A stretch of 57,555 bases of DNA, from NCBI GenBank assembly GCA_031272275.1, contig JAISUC010000002.1:1-57555 (forward strand), given 5' to 3'. The position numbers and the translations under genes were made by a program. The notes under the pieces are model-generated. The model saw only the letters and a program-made list of their open reading frames with translations. It did no database searches and was not told the origin of the DNA. The stretch comes from Actinomycetes bacterium (GTDB lineage Bacteria > Actinomycetota > Coriobacteriia > WRKU01 > WQUG01). This document shows, piece by piece, positions 1-7,407 of the stretch (position 1 is the first letter of the stretch; each line of letters begins with the position of its first letter).

Positions 1-415
1 TGCCACTGACCGTCGGAGTGTAAATAATACGGGAATTCAACTCCACCCCATCGTCATCGTTGTACGTGACTAAGTCGCTTGACGAGTTCAAATACAGATA
101 CGGATCAAAATAATCGTCAGTACTTTCCAGCCTAAAGACATAGGGTGTCCCCGCCGTCAACTGCACGGCATAGGTCTTGCCCGAAATGGTCTGAGGTGAT
201 CCCCCTACATCACGGTAAAATCTCGCCGTATCGCCGGCACCGATAGTGTCATTGACAACATACGGCAGACTGCCCACGTTGATCGGGTTGATGAAGTCAC
301 TATCCGCTGCCCCGGCTGCACTCACAACGCCGAACACCGCAACAACCACCAGCGACAATATCCACAGAATCCTCGAAAGTACACCGCACTTCGCCCTGTT
401 CGTTCGGTGATGCAT
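1..415 (-). CDS. Secreted protein with pre-peptidase C-terminal (PPC)-like domain, partial
   Basis: The N-terminus of a secreted protein that continues past the left edge of the window, about 138 codons visible. It starts MHHRTNRAKCG, followed by a hydrophobic signal segment (ILWILSLVVVAVFGVVSAAGA) with a likely cleavage after AAGAA. The exported part holds a strand-rich stretch with AVQLTAGTPYVFRL, DPYLYL and YNDDDG, the usual look of the bacterial PPC domain, a small beta-sandwich that often accompanies secreted hydrolases and adhesins. The rest is missing, so the main function cannot be named. The start codon is the first Met before the signal segment. It is the last gene in a leftward direction and is separated from the feo genes by about 245 bases holding a GGGGGAG-type repeat. 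Confidence 0.7.
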   Translation of the reverse strand, partial: MHHRTNRAKCGVLSRILWILSLVVVAVFGVVSAAGAADSDFINPINVGSLPYVVNDTIGAGDTARFYRDVGGSPQTISGKTYAVQLTAGTPYVFRLESTDDYFDPYLYLNSSSDLVTYNDDDGVELNSRIIYTPTVSG

Positions 416-661
416 TGCCACACCTCCCTGTTTCGGGTTCTCCGGAACCCACCCTCTGTACCACGTTCAGTATACGCGAATCAAACCCAATCCACCAGCG
501 AAGACATCAGCCGACCCACGGGAACATGCGACCCTGTGACGAAACCCATGCATGGGGGGAGTGCGTCCCGCCGCCTGCGGTTGCCGCCCGCGCGCTGTGC
601 TCCGCGCCGGGGACGTTGAGGATGCGGGCGCGCGCGTCCACATCGCGTCAGACGTGTGATG
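416..661. repeat. Intergenic gap with a GGGGGAG-type repeat
   Basis: No credible gene. The gap holds GGGGGGAGTGCGTCCCG at 554-570, one member of the dispersed repeat family described under findings, preceded by the small palindrome CCCATGCATGGG. The rest is G+C-rich sequence without a clear terminator. Confidence 0.6.
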
Positions 662-907
662 TCAGCGTGAGCGTTTTGTTTTGCGGGGGGACTTGGAGCC
701 CTTGGTTTGTTTGGCCTCGAGTTCGCGCTCCAGCGCCTTGACCTGTGACATGGGACAGGTGTCGGCTGACGCGCAGCCGACACAGGTGGTCTTATAACAG
801 CTGGCCTTGCGGTTGTTCATCAGCATCCAAAACGCGATGGTGACAATCACGAACAGCGCGATAACGGCCCCGATGGTTCCTATATGGTTTCCAATCCAAG
901 CAAACAT
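662..907 (-). CDS. FeoB-associated Cys-rich membrane protein
   Basis: An 81-residue protein with one N-terminal membrane segment (about residues 8-29, IGTIGAVIALFVIVTIAFWML) and then a cysteine cluster with the spacing CYKTTCVGCASADTC, ending in a basic lysine/arginine tail. This is the layout of the FeoB-associated Cys-rich membrane protein family, a small partner encoded just after feoB in many anaerobes and thought to act in ferrous iron handling or as a FeoC replacement. Here it follows feoB by 56 bases on the same strand, so it is probably the last gene of the feo operon. The role is inferred from position and family; the metal-binding activity is unproven. Confidence 0.8.
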   Translation of the reverse strand: MFAWIGNHIGTIGAVIALFVIVTIAFWMLMNNRKASCYKTTCVGCASADTCPMSQVKALERELEAKQTKGSKSPRKTKRSR

Positions 908-963
908 AGTCAGACATCCTACTCCCCCGCCCGGTTATCCGACCGGAGATATGCCCCGGTCTG

Positions 964-3228
964 CTAGGCGGCTGTCGTTCGGGCGGCGAGTTTTGCCACC
1001 CGATCTCGTGGCGCCGGACGAAACAGCAGGAACAGTATCACCGCCAAACACAGCAGTGCGGCAACCGTCCAGAATCCGAACGTCCCGAGCGCAATCCAAA
1101 TCCACAGGTTATAGATTATCATGCCGACAATCCACGCCCAACCGCATTGGTATCCGATGGTGAAAAGCGACCATTTCCAGGACTTCATTTCGCCCACCAT
1201 CGCGCCCACTGCGGCAAAACAGGGAACGCACAGCAGGTTGAACGCCAGGAAGGCGTACGCGGCGGCCACCGGGATGGCGCTGGCGCCGAACAGCATCATG
1301 ATGGGTGACAGGGCGCCCATTTGACCGGCGTCGACCATGTCGATGGCTCCGTCGCCGATCGAGCTGAATATCCCCATGACGCTGACGATTTCTTCTTTGG
1401 CGGCCAAGCCCAGGACGCTGCTGATGGCGGCTTTCCAGTTGCCGAATCCCAGCGGCGAGAATATCCAGGCGAAAGCGTTTCCGATGTGTGCGGCGATGGA
1501 CTGATTCAAGTCGTCCACCATCCCGAATCCGCCGGCGTCAAAGCCGAAACTGGACGCAAACCAGATGACAATACTGGTGAGGAGGATGATGGTCGTCGCC
1601 TTTTTGACGAAGGCCGAGCTGCGCTCCCAGACCGAATAGAACGTGTTCCGCAGAATCGGCGGGTGATAGGCCGGAAGCTCCATGACAAAGGGTGCCGGGT
1701 CGCCTGAAAACAGGCGTGTCTTTTTCAGGATGATACCGGTGACAATCACGCTGCCGATGCCCATGAAGTACGCGCTGGGGGCCACCCACCACGCCCCGCC
1801 GAAGGCGACGCCTGCTATCAGCGCGATGAAGGGCAGCTTTGCGCCACAGGGCATGAACGTCGTGGTCAGGATGGTCATGCGGCGGTCGCGATCCTGTTCG
1901 ATGGTGCGCGTCGCCATGATACCCGGGACACCGCAGCCGGTGCCGATCAAGAGCGGTATGAAGCTTTTGCCGGACATGCCGAAACGGCGGAAAATGCGGT
2001 CCATCAGAAACGCGATGCGCGCCATGTATCCGCAGTCTTCGAGCAGTGCCAGGAAGATGAACAGAATGATCATCTGGGGCAGAAAGCCTATTACCGCCCC
2101 CACGCCGCCGATGATGCCGTCGACAAAAAGACTCTGCAGCCAGTCGGCCACCCCGATGCTGCCCAACCAGTGGGCGACCGGTTCCTGAATCCAGGCGCCG
2201 ACGAAGGTGTCGTTTGTGAAGTCGGTCACCAGAGCGCCGATGGTGGTCACCGACACGTAATAGACCAGGAACATCACGGCCACGAAAATCGGCAGACCCA
2301 GGATACGGCTGGTGACGACTCGGTCGATTTTGTCGGACAGCGACATGCCGACCTGCTGTTTGGTCACGGTCTGTTCGACCACCGTGCTGATGAAGTCATA
2401 GGATTCACCGGTGACGATGCTGCTGGAAACGTCGTCATATTCGGTTTCCACGGCACTGATCAGGGATTCGACCTGCGCGCGTTCGGCTTCGTTCAGGTGC
2501 AGCGATTTTTCGACCCGTTCGTCGCGTTCAAAGACCTTGATGGCATACCAACGCAGGTGCTCGATGGGCATACGGCCCTGTATCACCTGGGCGATGGAGT
2601 CGATGGCGGCCTCGACCGGTGCGGTGAACGTGCGCTCGAAATGGGTCTCGCGGTATTGATGGTGTGCGATGACCTGGTCATGATGGACCGCGGTGGCGAC
2701 ATCACCCTCCACCGCCTCGACAAAGTGGGGCGTGGCGCCGAAATGCGCCGCCTCGTGCGCGGTGCCCACCAGCGACTGGATGCCGAAGCCTTTGATGGCC
2801 GATATTTCGATGACCGGGCAGCCCAGCTGTTCGGATAGCGCCGGGATGTCGATCACGTCGCCGCGTTTGTTCACGACATCCATCATGTTCAGCGCGACCA
2901 CGACCGGGATGCCGATGTCCAGCAACTGCGTGGTCAGGTACAGGTTCCGTTCGATGTTCGAGGCGTCGACGATGTTGATGATGGCGTCGGGTTCTTCGTG
3001 GACCAGGTAATCGCGCGTGATGACCTCTTCCATCGTGTAGGGCGAGAGCGAATAGACGCCCGGGAGGTCGATCAGCGTGATGTCGGTTTTGCTTTTGATG
3101 GTGCCCTCTTTGCGGTCAACCGTGACACCGGGCCAGTTGCCGATGCGCTGGGTCGAGCCGGTCAGGCGGTTGAACAGGGTCGTTTTGCCACTGTTGGGGT
3201 TTCCCGCGAGCGCTACTGTGAATGCCAT
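964..3228 (-). CDS. feoB: Ferrous iron transport protein B (FeoB)
   Basis: A 754-residue inner-membrane Fe(II) transporter with an N-terminal G domain. The GTPase motifs are clear: GNPNSGKT (residues 9-16), DLPG (54-57) and NMMD (114-117). A helical region of about 100 residues follows, then the polytopic membrane part with the two Gate-like blocks, including the conserved GTGCGVPGIMATRT. Length is normal for the family. The ATG directly abuts the stop of feoA (TGAATG), so the two are translationally coupled. Together with the two FeoA proteins and the Cys-rich peptide it forms a complete Feo system. Expression is probably iron-dependent through the operator at 3862-3900. Confidence 0.97.
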   Translation of the reverse strand: MAFTVALAGNPNSGKTTLFNRLTGSTQRIGNWPGVTVDRKEGTIKSKTDITLIDLPGVYSLSPYTMEEVITRDYLVHEEPDAIINIVDASNIERNLYLTTQLLDIGIPVVVALNMMDVVNKRGDVIDIPALSEQLGCPVIEISAIKGFGIQSLVGTAHEAAHFGATPHFVEAVEGDVATAVHHDQVIAHHQYRETHFERTFTAPVEAAIDSIAQVIQGRMPIEHLRWYAIKVFERDERVEKSLHLNEAERAQVESLISAVETEYDDVSSSIVTGESYDFISTVVEQTVTKQQVGMSLSDKIDRVVTSRILGLPIFVAVMFLVYYVSVTTIGALVTDFTNDTFVGAWIQEPVAHWLGSIGVADWLQSLFVDGIIGGVGAVIGFLPQMIILFIFLALLEDCGYMARIAFLMDRIFRRFGMSGKSFIPLLIGTGCGVPGIMATRTIEQDRDRRMTILTTTFMPCGAKLPFIALIAGVAFGGAWWVAPSAYFMGIGSVIVTGIILKKTRLFSGDPAPFVMELPAYHPPILRNTFYSVWERSSAFVKKATTIILLTSIVIWFASSFGFDAGGFGMVDDLNQSIAAHIGNAFAWIFSPLGFGNWKAAISSVLGLAAKEEIVSVMGIFSSIGDGAIDMVDAGQMGALSPIMMLFGASAIPVAAAYAFLAFNLLCVPCFAAVGAMVGEMKSWKWSLFTIGYQCGWAWIVGMIIYNLWIWIALGTFGFWTVAALLCLAVILFLLFRPAPRDRVAKLAARTTAA

Positions 3229-3450
3229 TCAGATCACCTCGATTACTGCTGCGTCGCCGCGGCGTATGCTGAGCTCATAGCCACGTACCGTGATTTCCAG
3301 GGGGTCGCCCAGGGGGGCTACCTTGCGCAGGGTCACCGTCACGTTTTTGGTGATGCCCATGTCCATGATGCGGCGCTGGAGCGCGCCGTCGCCGTGGACG
3401 CGTTTGACCGTCGCCGTCTCTCCTACCTTCATGTCCGCCATTGTCGCCAT
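3229..3450 (-). CDS. feoA: FeoA family protein (feoB-proximal)
   Basis: A 73-residue SH3-like FeoA domain protein. It contains the typical MKVGETATVKRVHGDGALQRR start, the MDMGI turn and the VTVRGYELSIRRGDAAVI ending. FeoA proteins are small cytosolic partners that bind or modulate FeoB. Its stop codon touches the feoB start. The upstream gap to the second feoA is about 140 bases of low-complexity sequence rich in TTGCGGTTG and CCGTTGTTGCC words. Confidence 0.9.
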   Translation of the reverse strand: MATMADMKVGETATVKRVHGDGALQRRIMDMGITKNVTVTLRKVAPLGDPLEITVRGYELSIRRGDAAVIEVI

Positions 3451-3591
3451 GTGGTTTCCTCCCCTGTTGTGTACGGTGCTTGCTTGCGGTTGGTTGCTTG
3501 CGGTTGCCCGTTGTTGCCTACTGCGGTTGCTTACGTGCGGTTGCCCGTTGTTGCCGTCGGTTTCGTCGGTTTCGTCGTAGTCTAGGCGGTT
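3451..3591. repeat. Low-complexity spacer between the two feoA genes
   Basis: About 140 bases made largely of degenerate repeats of GCGGTTGC, GCCCGTTGTTGCC and GGTTTCGTC. No gene or terminator is seen. It looks like a simple-sequence expansion inside the feo operon leader or spacer. Confidence 0.5.
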
Positions 3592-3819
3592 CTAGGCGGC
3601 GTGCGGTGCCACCATGATGTTGCCCGCCATCTCTGCGCTGATAGCCACACGCACGTCCTTGACCTTCACGATCACGTTGCCGCCCTGCTTGGACAGCAGC
3701 GTCACCGCACAGCCGCTGACAAAGCCCAGGCTTTCCAGAAAGGTCATGACATCGGGTTTGCCCTTGATCGCCTGAATGCGAACGGGCTCGCCGATACTTG
3801 AAAACGATAGCGGTAGCAT
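3592..3819 (-). CDS. feoA: FeoA family protein (first gene of feo operon)
   Basis: A 75-residue FeoA-domain protein, divergent from the downstream FeoA. It has MLPLSFSSIGEPVRIQAIKG, then LGFVSGCAVTLLSKQGGNVIVKVKDVRVAIS and a short C-terminal tail. Duplicated feoA genes ahead of feoB are common in anaerobes. The start has a good ribosome binding site (GAAGGAG). It is the first gene after the paired GTTAG-N6-CTAAC operator, so it probably opens the iron-regulated transcript. Confidence 0.88.
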   Translation of the reverse strand: MLPLSFSSIGEPVRIQAIKGKPDVMTFLESLGFVSGCAVTLLSKQGGNVIVKVKDVRVAISAEMAGNIMVAPHAA

Positions 3820-3861
3820 GGTTCTCCTTCGTGTCCTACTCAGTTGTGTATTGCTGTTTCG

Positions 3862-3900
3862 GTTAGCAGTAACTAACTATACAAGTTAGTTTACGCTAAC
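3862..3900. promoter_or_regulatory. Paired DtxR/MntR-type operator between feoA and the regulator gene
   Basis: Two inverted repeats of the form GTTAG-N6-CTAAC lie at 3862-3877 and 3885-3900, 23 bp apart centre to centre. The middle also reads as AACTAAC-N7-GTTAGTT, so the whole stretch is an imperfect palindrome. The half-sites resemble the TTAGG/CCTAA halves of DtxR/IdeR boxes. The element sits between the divergent feo operon and a DtxR-family gene, the expected target. On the minus strand a possible promoter, TTGACA (3915-3910) and TAAACT (3893-3888) with 16-base spacing, overlaps it. Binding is inferred, not shown. Confidence 0.75.
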
Positions 3901-3941
3901 TGACGCGTTTGTCAAGAGATTATTTTGATAAGATTGATGCC

Positions 3942-4304
3942 ATGAAAGATCTACAGGAATCAGGGGAAATGTATCTGGAGAGCATACTGGTGCTGTCCCA
4001 GACGCATGATGAGGTGCACTCGGTCGACGTCGCCAACTATCTGGGCTATTCCAAGCCCAGCGTCAGTCGTGCGGTGGGTGTGTTGCGCGACCGCGGACTG
4101 CTGGATATGGACGAGCACGCTCACCTGATTTTGACCGAAGCCGGTCGCGCGATTGCCGAAAAGGTGTACGAGCGCCACCTGACCATCGCGGAGTTTTTGG
4201 GCAAACTGGGCGTTCAGGCCTCCGTCGCCGAGGCCGATGCCTGTCGCATTGAGCACATCATCAGCGACGAGACCTTCCGCGCCATCAAAGCACACCTGCA
4301 ATAA
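3942..4304 (+). CDS. DtxR/MntR-family metal-dependent transcriptional regulator
   Basis: About 120 residues with an N-terminal winged helix (MKDLQESGEMYLESILVLSQ, then VANYLGYSKPSVSRAVGVLRDRGLL as the recognition part) and the helical dimerization/metal domain (ADACRIEHIISDETFRAI). No SH3-like third domain follows, so the protein has MntR/short-DtxR size. The ATG at 3942 was chosen because the family usually starts at this MKLQESGE-like sequence; a TTG at 3909 would add eleven residues. It is divergent from the feo operon and shares the paired operator, so it is probably the Fe(II)- or Mn(II)-responsive repressor of feo and of itself. Confidence 0.9.
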   Translation: MKDLQESGEMYLESILVLSQTHDEVHSVDVANYLGYSKPSVSRAVGVLRDRGLLDMDEHAHLILTEAGRAIAEKVYERHLTIAEFLGKLGVQASVAEADACRIEHIISDETFRAIKAHLQ

Positions 4305-4338
4305 CGTGAGGGGTTGTATGCTCGCCGGTATACCTCTC

Positions 4339-4436
4339 GTCATTGCGAGGGCGGCGTTTTGTGCCGCCCGTGGCAATCCACCGGCGACGATAGTCGCCGG
4401 AAAACAAATTCCCGTGGCGGGCTTTTCGCCACGGGG
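4339..4436. repeat. REP-like element with three successive hairpins
   Basis: GTCATTGCGAGG (4339-4350) and CGTGGCAATCCA (4369-4380) flank a GGCGGC/GCCGCC hairpin, the layout of a widespread REP-like palindrome class. It is followed by CCGGCGAC/GTCGCCGG and by CCCGTGGCG/CGCCACGGG hairpins. The array lies between the convergent ends of the DtxR-family gene and lysA and may also serve as a transcript end for either. Confidence 0.65.
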
Positions 4437-4453
4437 GCAGTGGGGCGGGCAGC

Positions 4454-5809
4454 TTAGGCGAGGTCGCAGCGCAGCAGGTCGTCGTAGGTTTCGCGGCGAA
4501 CCACCCAGCGCCAGTTACCGTCACGCAGCCAGATGACGCCGGGACGTACTTGCTTATTGTAATTGCTGGACATGGATTGGCAGTATGCGCCGGTTGCCGG
4601 AACGCACAGGATGTCGCCGATGTCTGCCGGCTGGATGGGGCCGTCCGCCACCACGATGTCACCGCTTTCGCAGTGTTTGCCCGCAACGGTTGCCGTCGTC
4701 GAGCGCGGTTGGTCGGCTTTGTTCGCAATCAAGGCCTCATAGTGCGCCCCGTACAGGCTGGTGCGGATGTTGTCGGTCATCCCGCCGTCGACGCTGATAT
4801 AGGTGCGTATTCCGGGGATTTCTTTGATGGTGCCCACCGTGTAGAGCGTCACACCGGCATTCGCCACAATGGAGCGGCCGGGTTCGACGGCCATACGCGG
4901 GATGGTAAGCCCGCGCCGTTCGCATTGTTCCTTGATGTCGTCGATGACGACCTTGCCGTAATCCTTGATGCTGGACGGTTCGTCCGGGACCCCATAGGCG
5001 ACGCCCAAGCCGCCGCCGGTGTCCAATAGGCGGACGTCGGTGCCGCATTCGTCTTTGATCTGCGCCATGAACCCGACGATGACCTCGATGGCAGCCGCAT
5101 AGGACCTCAGCGCGAAAATCTGGCTGCCGATGTGCATATGCAGGCCCTCGAAGTCGATGCCCGGCAGCTCGATGGCGCGCTTGACGGCCTGCATGGCCAG
5201 TCCTTGGTTCAGCCCGAATCCGAACTTGCTGTCCTCGGCTCCGGTCTTGATATAGTCGTGCGTGTCGGCCTCGATTCCGGGGGTGACGCGCAGCAGGACG
5301 CTCTGGTTGATACCGCGCATATCGGCCAGGGCCGACAGGCGGTCCAGTTCGTCGAAGCTGTCGACAACAATGTGTCCCACGCCCGCCTCGATACATTCGA
5401 TCAGTTCGCGTTCGGTTTTATTGTTGCCGTGCGCATAAATGCGCGCCGGATCGAATCCTGCAGACAGCGCGATGGCAAGCTCTCCCCCACTGGACACGTC
5501 CAGACAGCAGTTTTCCTCGTGCACCAGGCGGCACATGGCGCGGCAGATAAAAGCCTTGCCCGCATAGATGATGTCGACGTCTTTCCAGTGATAGTGCGTC
5601 CATTGCAGGTAATCGCGCAGCTGTTGGCGGATGTGATTTTCGTCCATTACATAGACCGCGGTGCCGGCTGCGCGTGCCAGCTGAACCATGTCGACACCGG
5701 CGATGTGCAAGTGGCCGTTTTCGACCGTGGCGCTGTTCGGCAGGACGCCTGCCAGGTCGGCTGCGGTCTTAAAGTCCGGTTCGGCGGTCGGGTTACTCAT
5801 ATGTGCCAT
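4454..5809 (-). CDS. lysA: Diaminopimelate decarboxylase
   Basis: A 451-residue PLP enzyme that decarboxylates meso-diaminopimelate to L-lysine, the last step of lysine synthesis, in the cytosol. The fold-III alanine racemase/decarboxylase motifs are present: PLP lysine in YAGKAF (Lys85), SSGGEL, HIGSQ, the glycine-rich GGGLGV, EPGRS, CESGD (380-384) and GAYC (407-410). Length is normal for the family. It stands alone here, separated from neighbours by repeat-rich gaps on both sides. Confidence 0.96.
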   Translation of the reverse strand: MAHMSNPTAEPDFKTAADLAGVLPNSATVENGHLHIAGVDMVQLARAAGTAVYVMDENHIRQQLRDYLQWTHYHWKDVDIIYAGKAFICRAMCRLVHEENCCLDVSSGGELAIALSAGFDPARIYAHGNNKTERELIECIEAGVGHIVVDSFDELDRLSALADMRGINQSVLLRVTPGIEADTHDYIKTGAEDSKFGFGLNQGLAMQAVKRAIELPGIDFEGLHMHIGSQIFALRSYAAAIEVIVGFMAQIKDECGTDVRLLDTGGGLGVAYGVPDEPSSIKDYGKVVIDDIKEQCERRGLTIPRMAVEPGRSIVANAGVTLYTVGTIKEIPGIRTYISVDGGMTDNIRTSLYGAHYEALIANKADQPRSTTATVAGKHCESGDIVVADGPIQPADIGDILCVPATGAYCQSMSSNYNKQVRPGVIWLRDGNWRWVVRRETYDDLLRCDLA

Positions 5810-5941
5810 AGGTGGATACGCCTTTCAGTGTTGGGATTAGATTGGCTGATTAGTCTAGCATAATTGCGGAATATGTATGGACGATGCGGGCGATTGCCCG
5901 CATCGGTGGATTGCCGCGCACGCAACGCGAAGCTGCCTAGA

Positions 5942-6040
5942 GGTTCATTTTCGCACAGCGTGCGTGGATGTAAAGCGAGCGACGCGTATTGTGATACGCG
6001 AGTCGAGCTTTACGCCGCGCACGCAACGCGAAAATGAACC
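5942..6040. repeat. Long imperfect palindrome after the NlpC/P60 gene
   Basis: A near-palindrome of about 99 bases: GGTTCATTTTCGC at the left pairs with GCGAAAATGAACC at the right, with GCGTGCG, GTAAAGC and CGCGTAT arms inside and a four-base loop near 5990. It begins three bases past the stop of the NlpC/P60 gene. A direct copy of part of its right arm (CCGCGCACGCAACGCGAA) lies outside it at 5914-5931, after a GGATTGCCGCGC REP-like word. It could be a terminator for the hydrolase gene or a small mobile palindrome. Confidence 0.7.
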
Positions 6041-6043
6041 GTC

Positions 6044-7327
6044 TTAGAGAGGTGCCTTTGTGCGGGTAGTCCAGCTGTAGCGACGCGCCGCCGTCAGGTC
6101 GCGCCGCGAGGAAAGCGCACTGATTTTGACCACATCACCGGTGCGCGGTGCATGGATATAGTAGCCACCGCCGATGTAGATGCCGACGTGATGGATGGGG
6201 CTTCCAAAAAACACGACGTCGTTTGCCTGCAAAAGCCCCGTGACCTTGGTGCCCTTCAGCGCCTGGGACGCCGAGTGGTGCGGCAGCGACACACCGTGCT
6301 GTTTGAACACGTACATGACCAGACCGGAACAGTCGAATCCGCTCTTGGAAGCGCCACCCCACTTGTAGGGAATGCCGCGATAGGCCAATGCGGTCTGAAC
6401 CGGGCTGCCGTCGGTAATCACGACGTCTTTCAGCTTGCCGGTTTTAATCTCGACTGCCAGCGTATTTTCGTTGATGCGGTCGCGCGTGGTGGTCGCATTC
6501 ATGAAATCCAGCAGCTCTTTGTTTTGCGCCCGCAGCTCGGCCTGGCGGTCTTCGTTGCGGGCCGTCACCTCGATTTTGCGTGCCCGCAACTCGAACTCCA
6601 AGCTTTCGGCCTGGGCCTCGTCATTGGCAAGCTTGTTCAAAGTATCAGCCAGCTGGTCGCGCTGGTCACGGATGCGTTGCAGCAAATCGGCGTCGATGGT
6701 CGAGAGCTCTGCCGCATAACGCAGGCGCGCGGTGAAATCGGCGAAAGACTTGGACTCGAACAGCATCATCAGGCCGGGGTTTCCGCCCTCGCGATAATAA
6801 TCGCGCACGCGCGCGTCCAGCTCCGCCGCTTGCAGTTCATATGCCTGCTTGATCAGTTCGTAGTCTTTTTTCTTGACCTTGATGTCGCTTTCGATGCTCG
6901 CCAAGTGCAGCTTTGCCGCATTGTATTCCTCGGCGGCGATTTCGGTTTCCTTGTCGATGGCATCCAGCTGGTCGTTTAAGGCCTGCAGGGCTGCAGTCTG
7001 TGCAGGGGTAGCCGTCGCGAGCTTTTCGTTGGCCTTTTCCAGTTCGGTCGTCTTTTTCTTTTTGGTGGTCTTTTTGGTATCCGTCTCGGTTTTGGTGTCC
7101 TGAGTGTCCTGGGTCGTTGCAGTACCCGACGTGTCAGTCGAGGTCGTCGGACGGGCGAACGCGCCGAAAGGCACGGCGGATAACAGGACGGACAATGCAA
7201 GCAGCACGGCAACGACACGCCGCAAGGCACCCGACCGGACGGACGCCACCCCTGCGCGGGCAGGTACCCCGGAACGTACCGCGTCACGTACCGCGTCACG
7301 TACCCCATATGACTGTGCCTTACTCAT
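6044..7327 (-). CDS. Secreted coiled-coil NlpC/P60 peptidoglycan endopeptidase
   Basis: A 427-residue exported cell-wall hydrolase. A basic N-terminus leads into a signal segment (about residues 38-58), followed by a Thr/Lys-rich linker, a long coiled coil (about 95-290) and a C-terminal NlpC/P60 domain. The catalytic set is visible: Cys333 in FDCSGLV, His380 in HHVGIYIG and a polar third residue near His392 in YIHAP. The arrangement resembles RipA/CwlO-type D,L-endopeptidases that cut peptide stems during growth or division. It lies 80 bases after the KimA-like permease on the same strand. The first 25 residues include a short RDAV repeat, so the true start could be a little downstream. Confidence 0.92.
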   Translation of the reverse strand: MSKAQSYGVRDAVRDAVRSGVPARAGVASVRSGALRRVVAVLLALSVLLSAVPFGAFARPTTSTDTSGTATTQDTQDTKTETDTKKTTKKKKTTELEKANEKLATATPAQTAALQALNDQLDAIDKETEIAAEEYNAAKLHLASIESDIKVKKKDYELIKQAYELQAAELDARVRDYYREGGNPGLMMLFESKSFADFTARLRYAAELSTIDADLLQRIRDQRDQLADTLNKLANDEAQAESLEFELRARKIEVTARNEDRQAELRAQNKELLDFMNATTTRDRINENTLAVEIKTGKLKDVVITDGSPVQTALAYRGIPYKWGGASKSGFDCSGLVMYVFKQHGVSLPHHSASQALKGTKVTGLLQANDVVFFGSPIHHVGIYIGGGYYIHAPRTGDVVKISALSSRRDLTAARRYSWTTRTKAPL

Positions 7328-7407
7328 ATATCACAGTATAAGCCCTGTGGAGCGTTCCCACCCGCCCATACACAGCATCCCCATAAATCGCGCACCCGGC
7401 AATCGCC

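Noticed and set aside
481..783. Open frame of 100 codons across the start region
   Set aside because: Overlaps the Cys-rich Feo peptide in another frame, is Arg/Pro-rich and has no family features.
5475..5495. GGGGGAG-like word in lysA
   Set aside because: It encodes the conserved SSGGEL motif of the decarboxylase, so it needs no repeat explanation.
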